This document shows positions 1 to 7,376 of a DNA stretch of 45,160 nt, in pieces (position 1 is the first letter of the stretch; each line of letters opens with the position of its first letter). The notes below the pieces were generated by a model. The model worked only from the letters and a program-made list of their open reading frames with translations, did not search any database and was not told the origin of the DNA. The stretch spans positions 1 through 45,160 of the forward strand of contig CAKTGQ010000017.1 of NCBI GenBank assembly GCA_934561555.1. Direction: 5' to 3'. This stretch comes from an uncultured Faecalibacterium sp. (GTDB lineage: Bacteria; Bacillota; Clostridia; Oscillospirales; Ruminococcaceae). A program made the translations under genes and the position numbers.

Positions 1-62
1 AGATTTCCGTGCAGCAGCATCATGGTCTTTCCCTCTATATTGCCGAATCGTTTGATTTCCAT
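1..62 (-). CDS. Alpha/beta hydrolase, N-terminal end only (partial)
   Basis: An ATG at 62 is preceded by a GGGAGG ribosome site 9 bases upstream and opens a frame that runs off the left edge. The 20 visible residues begin MEIKRFG and reach MLLHGN, which resembles the oxyanion-loop segment (HGN/HGG) near the start of alpha/beta hydrolases. It lies 17 bases after the stop of the ATC hydrolase gene, so it is probably the next gene of the same minus-strand operon. The family call rests on very little sequence. Confidence 0.5.
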   Translation of the reverse strand, partial: MEIKRFGNIEGKTMMLLHGN

Positions 63-79
63 ACCAATCTGCCTCCCGG

Positions 80-679
80 CTATTTTTCGACCTTCATGCA
101 AAAATCGCAGCGGTCATTGCCGCGCCCCAGCGTCATGCTTCTCTCCCAGATCAGCTTCGGATGCAGCCCGGTATAGCTGATGTCGTCGCTGTCGCAAAAG
201 CAGCGGCACAGCTCCGGGCAGCCGTATTCTGCGCAGGTGTCGTGATAGGGGCACTTCATCATATCCACACGCCAGACGCCGCTGCCGGTCTGCAGCTCTT
301 TTGGGTCAAAACCCGCCGCCGGGCCGAAAACGCTCCGGGTGGATTTGACAAAAATGCCGGGGACAAGGCGGTAAAGTCCCGGTATGTGCAGCAGGGCGGA
401 AAGCTGTTTATGGCTCGTTCTCGCCAGCCGCTCCACATAGCCGTGAACGGTTTGCAGCGCCTCTTCTTTCGGCATGACCCTTTGCAGTGTTTCGTAGGCC
501 GCAATGCCCGGTAAGATCTGCCGCTTGAGGTGATACTGCTTTTCCTTGCTTGCGCCTGCATTTTCAGCCAGCAGCGCATTCAACCGCATATCGAAAGCGG
601 CGTTCAGCTGCTTTGCCTGCGCTGGAAAGCGCTGTGCCGCAGTCTCCCGGAAATCACGGGAAAGATAAGTCTCCTTCAT
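80..679 (-). CDS. L-2-amino-thiazoline-4-carboxylate hydrolase family protein (first copy)
   Basis: A 199-residue protein whose C-terminal third carries the cysteine-rich signature of the ATC hydrolase family: CPYHDTCAEYGCPELC at about residues 143-158, another Cys-x-Cys just after, then DDISY and a final CDFCM. Members open the thiazoline ring of ATC on the way to cysteine, but most gut Firmicutes homologs are uncharacterised, so the substrate is an inference. Its ATG overlaps the stop of the upstream DUF6796-like gene (ATGA), implying translational coupling. It is the last complete gene of the methyltransferase operon. A second, divergent family member sits at 1669-2379, so the two could work as a pair on related substrates. 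Confidence 0.75.
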   Translation of the reverse strand: MKETYLSRDFRETAAQRFPAQAKQLNAAFDMRLNALLAENAGASKEKQYHLKRQILPGIAAYETLQRVMPKEEALQTVHGYVERLARTSHKQLSALLHIPGLYRLVPGIFVKSTRSVFGPAAGFDPKELQTGSGVWRVDMMKCPYHDTCAEYGCPELCRCFCDSDDISYTGLHPKLIWERSMTLGRGNDRCDFCMKVEK

Positions 680-1416
680 CGTCTGATCTCCACCTCTTTT
701 AACTCTCCGCTTTTTGTCATTTCTCGCAGGAGAACCAGTCCAAGCGCCAGAACCAGCAGGTGCCCGGTGGATTCCGTTCCGTGGTCGATCTGATTAAGCG
801 GCCACGGCAGAAGCGTGAACAGATTGCCCACGATCCCGGCAAAGGCGATAGGATTGCAGAGGGACGCCAGTATCCGCTGTCCCGTGCTTTTCAGCGGGAG
901 CATTCGTTCCCAGATCAGCACGAGCATCACGATGGAAAGCAGCACATCGCAGAGAATATACGATGCCAGCAGCGGCGCGGCATTGCAGTAAAACACCTTG
1001 TTGGCAATTTCAGCCGCCGCCCGCATATCGCCGTATTGCACAAAGGTAAACTTAAAGATCAGTGCCACATTCATAAACATGGCGTGGACATAACCCCAGC
1101 AGACCGTACCGGTGAGATATGCAGCCTGAAACATCTTGACCCACTTCCGCTGTTTCGGTTGGGAGAGATGCCGCTTCAGGAGTTTCCACATCTGGTGAAA
1201 GCCGATGTAATAGAGTGCTGTTCCCAGCACGCCGCAGATAATGCTGAGCACCATGCGCCATGTCGCCATATCGAGATAGGCTACCTTGACCATCAGCCCA
1301 ATGGAATCCGCGCTTTGGTTTTTCCTGATCGCCGCAAACAAAAAGTCGCCAATCACATAGAGCAAGCAACCGACCATGCCCGCGACGATTGCTTTCTTCT
1401 CTTTACTCACATTCAT
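676..1416 (-). CDS. DUF6796-like multipass membrane protein
   Basis: A 246-residue hydrophobic protein with about six to seven membrane segments, for example around residues 10-30, 55-75, 95-115, 145-170, 190-205 and 215-235. It resembles the DUF6796 group of Clostridia membrane proteins of unknown function; no catalytic motif is visible. The start ATG has GGAGGCAG immediately upstream. Its stop overlaps the start of the ATC hydrolase gene by the sequence ATGA. Being co-transcribed with two hydrolases and two methyltransferases suggests a membrane role in the same detoxification or modification pathway, which is inference only. Confidence 0.6.
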   Translation of the reverse strand: MNVSKEKKAIVAGMVGCLLYVIGDFLFAAIRKNQSADSIGLMVKVAYLDMATWRMVLSIICGVLGTALYYIGFHQMWKLLKRHLSQPKQRKWVKMFQAAYLTGTVCWGYVHAMFMNVALIFKFTFVQYGDMRAAAEIANKVFYCNAAPLLASYILCDVLLSIVMLVLIWERMLPLKSTGQRILASLCNPIAFAGIVGNLFTLLPWPLNQIDHGTESTGHLLVLALGLVLLREMTKSGELKEVEIRR

Positions 1417-1517
1417 TGTCTGCCTCCAAATTGGATGTTTACGATTTGCATTTTCATCAAGCCGTCGCCGAACTTGGCAAGAAGCCAGAAAAAGCCGCTG
1501 ACGGAAGTTTTTTCAGG

Positions 1518-1672
1518 TCACTGTACTGTCATAATTGCCGCCAGCACCGCCGCTGCACCGCCAGGCTGTAAAGATGCACCATCCCAACAGCCCCCTTGCG
1601 GATACCCACGGCACAGACCAGAACCAGAAGAGCCCCCAACCCAAGACCTTCCAGAATCACCTGTAAAATCAT
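1518..1672 (-). pseudogene. Internally deleted small membrane protein gene
   Basis: The 5' end of a gene is intact: ATG at 1672, with GGAGGAACAG upstream, encodes a hydrophobic N-terminus MILQVILEGLGLGALLVLVC followed by GIRKGAVGMVHLY. After about 40 residues the frame ends at 1529, but the neighbouring frame continues AAAVLAAIMTVQ and stops at 1518, which looks like the C-terminal end of the same kind of protein. I recall full-length Clostridia relatives of about 150 residues with both ends. The picture fits an internal deletion that fused the ends out of frame. The start overlaps the stop of the upstream ATC hydrolase (ATGA), so the parent gene was an operon member. Confidence 0.55.
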
Positions 1673-2379
1673 TCCCTGTTCCTCCTGTATCCGTTTTCGT
1701 CCCGGTATTCGGGATGTTCCTTTAAGTATGGATCCTGATCGCCGCAGATGGTGTAATCACACTTACAGCCATTCGCACAGGTGGTCGTCCGCACCAGCCT
1801 TGCGTGAAACAGTTCCATCGCTGCAAAATCCACATTGCACAGGGCGGGCATGATCTCCGTAAGGTCGTGCCGGATGGCAAATTCTGCCGCAGGACAGGCG
1901 GTAAATTCATAATAGATCGGCTTGTTCTTTTCGTAAGGAGCCACCGTCATCTCATAATCGTGCCATTTGTCACAGCCCGCTTTTGCCCGTACGAATGACT
2001 TGTACATCAGTTTCTTCCAGAATGGCTTGTTGCAGTCCACGAATTTCAGTTTGCGGAAGGTCGGCAGGATCAGATTTCCCTCGATTTCCTCGATTTCGCA
2101 GAAGGATGCAACCGCCTTGCAGACCGCATAGTAGCTCATGATGGCGATGCAGTCATAGGTGCCGCCTGCGCCGTTGTGAAAGTTCCGTTTACCGCCCAGA
2201 TCCGTGCGCCAGTCTGAAAGAAAATCCACATACTGCCGCTGCACCTGTTCCCAAACCGCCTCTCGCTCGACCTCTGGATAGTGCAGAGCGATTTTTGCCT
2301 GTATTTCTTTCTTGCAGGGCTTGGAATACAGCACATGACAGCTGTGGTCGAATTGAAATTCGGTTGTCTTCCTGGACAT
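1669..2379 (-). CDS. L-2-amino-thiazoline-4-carboxylate hydrolase family protein (second copy)
   Basis: A 236-residue protein with the conserved C-terminal half of the ATC hydrolase family: a YYEFTACPAAEFAIRHDL segment around residues 155-172, a CNVDFAAME segment, and a final cysteine-containing TTCANGCKCDYTI motif. It differs strongly from the copy at 80-679, so this is an old duplication or separate acquisition. The ATG follows GGAGGAACGGAG. Its 3' end overlaps the start of the small deleted membrane gene by ATGA. Thirteen bases separate it from the alpha/beta hydrolase gene upstream. Substrate unknown. Confidence 0.75.
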   Translation of the reverse strand: MSRKTTEFQFDHSCHVLYSKPCKKEIQAKIALHYPEVEREAVWEQVQRQYVDFLSDWRTDLGGKRNFHNGAGGTYDCIAIMSYYAVCKAVASFCEIEEIEGNLILPTFRKLKFVDCNKPFWKKLMYKSFVRAKAGCDKWHDYEMTVAPYEKNKPIYYEFTACPAAEFAIRHDLTEIMPALCNVDFAAMELFHARLVRTTTCANGCKCDYTICGDQDPYLKEHPEYRDENGYRRNRE

Positions 2380-2392
2380 CTCCGTTCCTCCT

Positions 2393-3190
2393 TCAGCTTC
2401 TTTCGTTTTGAGCTGCCGGTGTGTGTGTCAGGAACTCCATGATTCTCCGATAAAAATCCTGCGGATACATCATCACAAGCTCCGCGTGATCCATCTTCGG
2501 AATTTCATGCAGTTCCGCCCGTGGAAAATATTGCTTTATAAAGCAGATATTGCTGTGTCGCGCCTGCTTTTCCTCTTCGCCGTACCAATACGTGATTTGG
2601 CAGCCCATTTCAGCCGGCTTCGTCGGCAGAGTATAATTGTTCGCCGACCAGAAAATGTTGCGGACGGTGCGTTTTGAATAGGTTTTCAGATACGCCGCCA
2701 GCGCGTCATATTCCTTTACAGGATCGCGCCCCGGCATCGTCCAGCGCTCTGGCGGATAGACCGTCTCAAGGACCTTGCGGCTCTTCGCTATGAGCCTGAA
2801 ACCAAGATCGTCACGCAGGCAAGCGAGACGGCGCAAAATCAGCGGCATCCGATACGGCGTAATGCCCGCATCAATGACAGCGCGCTCGACCGGGATTTTT
2901 CCCAAGGCAAGAAAGCGTGTCAGACACGCACCGCCCAGCGAACAGCCGTATGCCGCGTTCAAGCGGGTAATGCCGTGCGCTTGCAGCCAATCTGTTACCT
3001 CGTCTACCGTTGTCTCCACAGAGATAAAGTCTTCTCCCGTTTCGCCGTGACCATCATAGACGATCTGCATCACATGGTAATCCTGCGAAAGCAGACCAAC
3101 CGAGTCGGCGAACGCCCACTCTGGCTCCGCCGTGCACGGCAGAAACAGCAGTGTCTTTTCATGTCCTGTTCCATATTCCAACGTTCTCAT
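2393..3190 (-). CDS. Alpha/beta hydrolase
   Basis: A soluble 265-residue hydrolase. The nucleophile elbow is GCSLGG (Ser84 counted from this start), preceded by a DGHGE turn around residue 46; a late Asp (KMDHAEL) supplies the catalytic histidine region (His in MDHAE). These are the Ser-His-Asp features of the fold. I chose the ATG at 3190 because AAGGGG lies about 8 bases upstream; a GTG at 3199 would add three residues. It sits in the middle of the operon, between the MBL hydrolase and the second ATC hydrolase. The substrate cannot be read from the sequence. Confidence 0.75.
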   Translation of the reverse strand: MRTLEYGTGHEKTLLFLPCTAEPEWAFADSVGLLSQDYHVMQIVYDGHGETGEDFISVETTVDEVTDWLQAHGITRLNAAYGCSLGGACLTRFLALGKIPVERAVIDAGITPYRMPLILRRLACLRDDLGFRLIAKSRKVLETVYPPERWTMPGRDPVKEYDALAAYLKTYSKRTVRNIFWSANNYTLPTKPAEMGCQITYWYGEEEKQARHSNICFIKQYFPRAELHEIPKMDHAELVMMYPQDFYRRIMEFLTHTPAAQNERS

Positions 3191-3288
3191 ACCATCCACC
3201 CCTTACCCCTTGGTTTTTGCAGCATTATTTTTTTTGGGTCACTCTCTGTCATCGCGCCAAAGAGTGCTGGTGCGCCGCCTGCACTTCC

Positions 3289-4152
3289 TTATCTTCCAAC
3301 GCCCTTCAAGTACCCGCTTTTTGAGTTTTCCTCAGTATCATCGGATTCATCATAGGCATCGTAAAGCGCATTGGGGTCGTGGATTTTTTTCTCGAAGGGC
3401 GAGCACAGCTCATTTTTGTGCGCAAAGGCAAACTCCATGTTGTCCGTCCAGCCGGTGTGGCCGGTAATGAACAGCGGATGCAGCCCACGCTTTTTCAGTT
3501 TTTTCTCCAGCAACGCCAGAGACTTCACTGCCAGCTTATTGTCCTCTGCCAGTGCAGAAATAAAGCTGTATCCACCGTCCGCACCGAACCAGATAGTATC
3601 ACCGGTAAAGAGATATTTCCCGTCCACAAGGTATACCATGTGCCCCCACGTATGGCCGGGAACCAGAAAGCACTCGATCTTGATGCCGTCAATGTCAAAG
3701 ACCTCACCGTCGTGGAGCAGCACTTTTTCATTGTTGATTGTCACCTGCGGCAGCTTGTAAAGGTGGTAAATGACCCTGCGGCGCACCTCGCCGGTCAGAT
3801 AGCGGTTCTCGATCTCGCTTATGTACAGCTTTGCATTCCGAAACAGCCCCGGACTGTCCGCTTCCACTGCACCCACGTGGTCGGTGTCCTGATGGGTGAT
3901 GAGGATGTGCCGGATGGAATGCGGGTCGATCCCCAGCCAGCTCATCTTCTCTGCCAGCCGGTCATAGTTGTATCCGGCATCGATCATAATGGTGGTATCG
4001 CCCTTGCGGTAGAAGAAGATATTTGCCACCCACTCCCGCACACAGGCGACATTTTCATCGATCCAGCCGGTGTTCAAAGGCTTGAAGATCTCCTTGCCCC
4101 GGTACATCCGGCTCATTGCTTTTCTTTGGAATTCCGTTGCTTTTTTCGACAT
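3289..4152 (-). CDS. MBL-fold metallo-hydrolase
   Basis: A 287-residue metallo-beta-lactamase-fold enzyme. Metal ligands are visible as HQDTDH (residues 87-92), PGHTWGHM further on, TGDT and a late TGHTGW. These match the HxHxDH/H/D/H set of a binuclear zinc hydrolase, with Gln in the second position of the first motif. Many relatives are glyoxalase II-like thioesterases or lactonases. I place the start at ATG 4152 (GAGGTG 5 bases upstream) rather than the GTG two codons earlier. It follows a methyltransferase by 9 bases in the operon. The C-terminus is acidic (DDTEEN). Confidence 0.78.
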   Translation of the reverse strand: MSKKATEFQRKAMSRMYRGKEIFKPLNTGWIDENVACVREWVANIFFYRKGDTTIMIDAGYNYDRLAEKMSWLGIDPHSIRHILITHQDTDHVGAVEADSPGLFRNAKLYISEIENRYLTGEVRRRVIYHLYKLPQVTINNEKVLLHDGEVFDIDGIKIECFLVPGHTWGHMVYLVDGKYLFTGDTIWFGADGGYSFISALAEDNKLAVKSLALLEKKLKKRGLHPLFITGHTGWTDNMEFAFAHKNELCSPFEKKIHDPNALYDAYDESDDTEENSKSGYLKGVGR

Positions 4153-4161
4153 GATCACACC

Positions 4162-4770
4162 TCATTTCTGTGCTGTGACGCACAGCCAGCCCTTTTTATT
4201 TTTGTGACTCTGAACCCTGCCAAAGCCTGCTTGCTCCAGATACACTTTCAGATCAGCATCCGTATAGATGGTCATACCGTTAATGATTTGCGTCCATTTG
4301 TCGTCTTTTGCGGTTTCGCCGTTTGCTTCATTGCAGATGAAAAAGGTTCCGCCGGGCTTCAGCACCCGATAGACCTCTCTGAAATTCTGCGCAAGTTCCG
4401 GCCAGAAATAGACCGTTTCAAAGGCGGTCACCACATCAAACTGCTCCGCTTCAAACGGCAGCTCTGCCACACTTGCCTGCTGCACGTTGCACCGCCCTGC
4501 CGCAATGGCTCTAGCATTGACCTTTCGCGCTTTTTCTACACTGACTGCCGAATAGTCGATTCCCTGCGCCTTGCCTTTGGGGCACAGTTTCAACAGTGTC
4601 TTAATGTTCGCCCCACCGCCGCAGCCGCAGTCCAGCACCATAGCATCCGGGGCAGGCTGTAAAAAGCGCAGACCCCATTCTGCCATTGCGCTGTGCCCAA
4701 AGTTCATCATGGCAACCATGATCTTCCCACCAAGACCTACGGGCTTGCGGGTGTTTTCAAAAAAGGACAT
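4162..4770 (-). CDS. Class I SAM-dependent methyltransferase (first)
   Basis: A 202-residue methyltransferase of the UbiE/type-11 class. Motif I is VLDCGCGGG at residues 45-53, followed by GIDYSAVSVEKA (motif II acidic region) and the post-motif FDVVTAFETVYFW (motif IV). YRVLKPGGTFFICNE is the typical motif V/VI strand. The ATG is one base after the stop of the upstream methyltransferase gene, whose last codons contain the GGAGGTG ribosome site, so the two are translationally coupled. Small-molecule substrate unknown. Confidence 0.82.
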   Translation of the reverse strand: MSFFENTRKPVGLGGKIMVAMMNFGHSAMAEWGLRFLQPAPDAMVLDCGCGGGANIKTLLKLCPKGKAQGIDYSAVSVEKARKVNARAIAAGRCNVQQASVAELPFEAEQFDVVTAFETVYFWPELAQNFREVYRVLKPGGTFFICNEANGETAKDDKWTQIINGMTIYTDADLKVYLEQAGFGRVQSHKNKKGWLCVTAQK

Positions 4771-4771
4771 A

Positions 4772-5386
4772 TCACACCTCCGATTTCACACATTCCGTAT
4801 AGGTCAGCGGAAAAGAGGCCTTTAGAACAACACTATTTCGTACTGCCCAGCCGTTCTGATGCAGGAAGCTCAGGTATTCCTCGCTCGTCCACTTACTGCG
4901 GAGAGGAAAGCCCGCCAGCTTCATGAAAAATGCCCTGACCTTGCCGGAAAAGGAATTTCCCGCGTGGGTAAAGGTGGGCGCAATCAACACGCCATCATCT
5001 TTCAGTACCCGTTTTATCTCTTGCAGGGCCTTCTCCGGCTGCGGCACGATGTGCAGCGCGTTGGACACGATCACTACATCAAAGGACTTGTCCGCGTAGG
5101 GCAGGCGGAACATATCCTGCACGGAAAAGTGCAGCTTTGCAGATTGATTATCCCGCTTTGCCTCGGCGATCATCTCCGCAGAGGCATCCGTCGCCTCAAT
5201 GTGTGCCGTTGCTTTTACGATGTGCTTGGCGATCAGCCCCGTTCCGGTAGCCAACTCCAGCACCGTTTTATCTTTCACGACCGAACAGATCAGCTCATAC
5301 ATTTTTTCGTATACTGCCTTGTCTTTTCGCATAAAGCAGTCATACAGACCTGCATTTCTGTCCCAGAAATTCTTGCGTGCTCGCAT
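4772..5386 (-). CDS. Class I SAM-dependent methyltransferase (second), first gene of the operon
   Basis: A 204-residue methyltransferase with motif I VLELATGTGLIAKHI at residues 42-56, an acidic ATDAS loop, a DMFRLPY motif and an FDVVIVSNALHIVP motif IV, ending with IKRVLKDDGVLIAPTF. It belongs to the same broad family as its downstream neighbour but is clearly a separate protein. The ATG follows AAAGGAGAGACAGCA. As the first gene after the twin palindromes at 5406-5461 it should report the regulation of the whole operon. Typical of toxin- or antibiotic-modifying enzymes, but this is inference. Confidence 0.82.
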   Translation of the reverse strand: MRARKNFWDRNAGLYDCFMRKDKAVYEKMYELICSVVKDKTVLELATGTGLIAKHIVKATAHIEATDASAEMIAEAKRDNQSAKLHFSVQDMFRLPYADKSFDVVIVSNALHIVPQPEKALQEIKRVLKDDGVLIAPTFTHAGNSFSGKVRAFFMKLAGFPLRSKWTSEEYLSFLHQNGWAVRNSVVLKASFPLTYTECVKSEV

Positions 5387-5405
5387 TGCTGTCTCTCCTT
5401 TTATA

Positions 5406-5461
5406 GTTAGATTTATCTAACCGCTACGCGCACATCGATAAGTTAGATTTAGCTAACTTAT
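5406..5461 (-). promoter_or_regulatory. Twin palindromic operators upstream of the methyltransferase operon
   Basis: Two related inverted repeats lie directly upstream of the first methyltransferase gene. The nearer, 5406-5421, is GTTAGA-TTTA-TCTAAC; the farther, 5438-5461, has 9-base arms ATAAGTTAG and CTAACTTAT around six bases. Their centres are 36 bases apart. Size and symmetry fit dimeric TetR- or MarR-type repressor sites. No regulator gene of either type is seen next to them. A half site GCTAAC also occurs near 5752. Confidence 0.65.
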
Positions 5462-5590
5462 GCATTTAGGAAAAGCCGCATTTCTGCGGTCTCTCTGCCA
5501 AAATAATACGCCCTGCTGTTGCCTCTGTCAAGGAGTTTAGGCATTTTCGGAGATTTTGAAGTAGATTTCGCTTTCGGAATTCCTCAACCG

Positions 5591-5748
5591 TCACCCCAGT
5601 GCCACATCCAGCACCATCATCACGCTGAAGCCCACCGAAAAAGCACCGTGCCAACGTTGGAGTTCTGTCCCTGCGACATTTCCGGGATCAGCTCTTCCAC
5701 CACCACATACAGCATGGCTCCGGCAAAAAGGTCAAGGGCTTTTAGGAG
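5591..5748 (-). pseudogene. ZIP-family metal transporter (ZupT-like), C-terminal remnant
   Basis: The minus strand encodes FAGAMLYVVVEELIPEMSQG, the characteristic metal-site helix of ZIP zinc/iron transporters, followed by NSNVGT. A one-base shift then leads to SVGFSVMMVLDVALG and a stop at 5591, the usual C-terminal helix and end of the family. Only about 50 of some 260 residues remain and there is no start codon, so the gene is dead. It sits upstream of the operator-controlled operon. The 125 bases between it and the operators show nothing else I can name. Confidence 0.7.
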
Positions 5749-5808
5749 AAGCTAACTATATGCTTTTAGAAATAAAGATAGAGGTGTGTTGTGAATTACT
5801 CTGCGAAG

Positions 5809-5858
5809 CAAAAAGGGAGCTCTGTCACGGACGAAGGTCCGGGCAGAACTCCCTTTGC
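5809..5858 (-). terminator. Rho-independent terminator after ybaK
   Basis: The minus-strand RNA forms a long stem in which AAAGGGAG pairs with CTCCCTTT around an inner CGGAC/GTCCG hairpin, followed by a run of T. It lies 18 bases beyond the stop of the deacylase gene. Confidence 0.8.
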
Positions 5859-5875
5859 GTTTATTGTATGATACC

Positions 5876-6352
5876 TTACTCGCCTTCCGGCTCCTTGCAG
5901 ACATCCACCCAGCCCTCGGCTCCGGCGGCTGCTTCCAGTTCCTGCAAGGTCAGCTTGACGGCGGTGTGACCGTTGCCCGCTGCCGGGTAGACGGTATCGA
6001 ACTTGCGCAGGCTCTCGTCCAGATAGACCGCCACGCCCTCGTTCACTCCAAAGGGGCACACGCCGCCGGGGGCATGACCCACATAGGCCTCCACTTCATC
6101 GTAGGGGATCATTCTAGCCTTCATGTGAAACAGGCTCTTGTACTTGTGGTTGTCCAGCTTTGCCGTGCCCTCGGTGACGATGAGCACCGGCTTTTCACCC
6201 TGCAAAACCGACAGCGTTTTGGCGATGCTGGCAGGCTCCACGCCCAATGCGTGGGCCGCCTCTGCCACAGTGGCCGAGGACTCGTTCAGCACAATGACAT
6301 GGTCTCCCAAGCCTTTTTCTTCCAGATCTGCTTTTGCTTTTTCAAAGGACAT
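5876..6352 (-). CDS. ybaK: YbaK/EbsC-family aminoacyl-tRNA deacylase
   Basis: A 158-residue protein of the YbaK/ProX editing family, which hydrolyses mischarged aminoacyl-tRNA such as Cys- or Ala-tRNA(Pro). Family features: ESSATVAEAAHALGV near residue 24, IAKTL and LIVTEG strands, the conserved lysine region NHKYKSLF, the APGGVCPFG loop around residue 94, and YPAAGNGHTAVKL near the end. The length is typical. It is 18 bases downstream of the cyclase-family gene, so both probably share the promoter at 7316-7344, and it is followed by a clear terminator. Confidence 0.82.
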   Translation of the reverse strand: MSFEKAKADLEEKGLGDHVIVLNESSATVAEAAHALGVEPASIAKTLSVLQGEKPVLIVTEGTAKLDNHKYKSLFHMKARMIPYDEVEAYVGHAPGGVCPFGVNEGVAVYLDESLRKFDTVYPAAGNGHTAVKLTLQELEAAAGAEGWVDVCKEPEGE

Positions 6353-6370
6353 TTTCCCACTTCTCCGCTC

Positions 6371-7129
6371 TTATTCGGTAATAGCCCAGACCCGTGCGGG
6401 CAGACCGGTTGCACCCTCGATGCGGGGGTAAGAAATGATGACCACCGCACCGGCAGGCTGTACTTTATCCAGATTTGCAAGCACCTCCACCTGCAGCTTG
6501 TCGTTGTCCAGAACATAGCGCTCGCAGGCAAGGTCTCCCTTTTCCTCCGCCACCGCAGAGGAATCGGTATCCAGAGTTTCGTGGCCGTTGGCGGCAGCAT
6601 TGCGCACCTTGTAGATATACTCCAATGCTTCCAGCGACCAGCCGGGAGCATTTTCTTTGCCCTCTGCATCGATGCCGGATAGTGCATCCATATCCGGCCA
6701 CTTCTTGTACCAGTCGCTGCGCAGAGCCACCAGTGCGCCATCCGGGATAGGGCCGTACTTTGCTTCATAGGCCTTGATGTCCTCCACCGTCACAGCGTAG
6801 CGGGGGTCTTTCTTGGCCTGCTCAGAGATATCGATGACCACCAGCGGGAAAATCAGGTCGTTCACATCATACTTTTCGGACAGCGCTTTGCCCTTGATGA
6901 AGTGACCCGGGAAGTCGATATGGGTACCAAACTGTCCGGGGAATTTAAAGGTCTGGATCAGGCATTCCAGTTCCGGCTTGCCCCAGTCCCACACGGTCTT
7001 TGCCAGTTCCACAGAGCCTTCCGGGATGCCGGACCAGTAGGGGCTTTCGTTGTTCAGCGAGTGAGAAAGTTCCACCCAGCGATATTTCTTAGCGTCTTTC
7101 AGTGCATTCCACAGTTTATAATCAGCCAT
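6371..7129 (-). CDS. Cyclase-family (kynurenine formamidase-like) hydrolase
   Basis: A 252-residue protein of the metal-dependent cyclase/formamidase family. The signature HxGTHxDxPxH appears as QFGTHIDFPGHF, so the first histidine is replaced by Gln while the remaining His, Asp and His ligands are kept. Other family segments are ELSHSLNNESPYW near the N-terminus, IPDGALVALRSDW in the middle and ATGLPARVWAI at the end. I start at ATG 7129 because AAAGGAAAA lies 8 bases upstream; the frame is open 36 codons further, into the structured leader. Substrate uncertain; kynurenine and other amides or lactones are used by relatives. Confidence 0.75.
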   Translation of the reverse strand: MADYKLWNALKDAKKYRWVELSHSLNNESPYWSGIPEGSVELAKTVWDWGKPELECLIQTFKFPGQFGTHIDFPGHFIKGKALSEKYDVNDLIFPLVVIDISEQAKKDPRYAVTVEDIKAYEAKYGPIPDGALVALRSDWYKKWPDMDALSGIDAEGKENAPGWSLEALEYIYKVRNAAANGHETLDTDSSAVAEEKGDLACERYVLDNDKLQVEVLANLDKVQPAGAVVIISYPRIEGATGLPARVWAITE

Positions 7130-7172
7130 TGTCGGTTTTCCTTTTATTGTGACGATATATGTTCGGGCACTT

Positions 7173-7298
7173 CTCCCAGACAACGGCATCTTCCTGTTTT
7201 TTCTCAGTCTATCTGCCGAAAAATTGTCTGGGAGCAACGCATTCGCCCGGGCAGCCTGTGCCGGGCATCTGCTGTATTTTTCATCTGCCTGTGCTCCC
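7173..7298 (-). promoter_or_regulatory. Structured RNA leader with competing helices
   Basis: The roughly 180-base leader of the cyclase gene is highly folded. A perfect 11-bp pair (TTGTCTGGGAG at 7224-7234 with CTCCCAGACAA at 7173-7183, plus-strand sequence) encloses a further CGGCA/TGCCG pair (7184-7188 with 7214-7218). The same GGGAGCA stretch (7230-7236) can instead pair perfectly with TGCTCCC at 7292-7298, around a GC-rich hairpin at 7245-7266. Only one of the two outer helices can form at a time. This is how riboswitches and attenuators look, but I do not recognise a known class. Confidence 0.5.
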
Positions 7299-7315
7299 TT
7301 CCTTGTGTTGGAGAT

Positions 7316-7344
7316 AGTATAAGCCTATTTTCGCACCATGTCAA
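7316..7344 (-). promoter_or_regulatory. Sigma-A promoter of the cyclase-ybaK unit
   Basis: On the minus strand a consensus TTGACA (7339-7344) is followed after 17 bases by TATACT (7316-7321). It begins 33 bases past the stop of the DUF2325 gene and places transcription start near 7310. Confidence 0.82.
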
Positions 7345-7376
7345 TAGGTTTATTCTCGCAAAGCCGACCTGCATTC

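Noticed and set aside
760..1725. Long plus-strand open frame antisense to the DUF6796-like gene
   Set aside because: It has no ribosome site and low-complexity composition, and it mirrors real minus-strand genes with visible motifs and overlaps.
3379..4662. 427-codon plus-strand frame
   Set aside because: Antisense shadow of the MBL hydrolase and methyltransferase genes; no family motif.
5541..5590. Small ORF on the minus strand beginning MPKLLDRGNSR
   Set aside because: Only 28 codons, no ribosome site and no similarity I recognise; probably chance in relic DNA.
7130..7237. N-terminal extension of the cyclase protein by 36 codons
   Set aside because: The codons lie in the structured leader, lack a ribosome site, and the ATG at 7129 has a good one.
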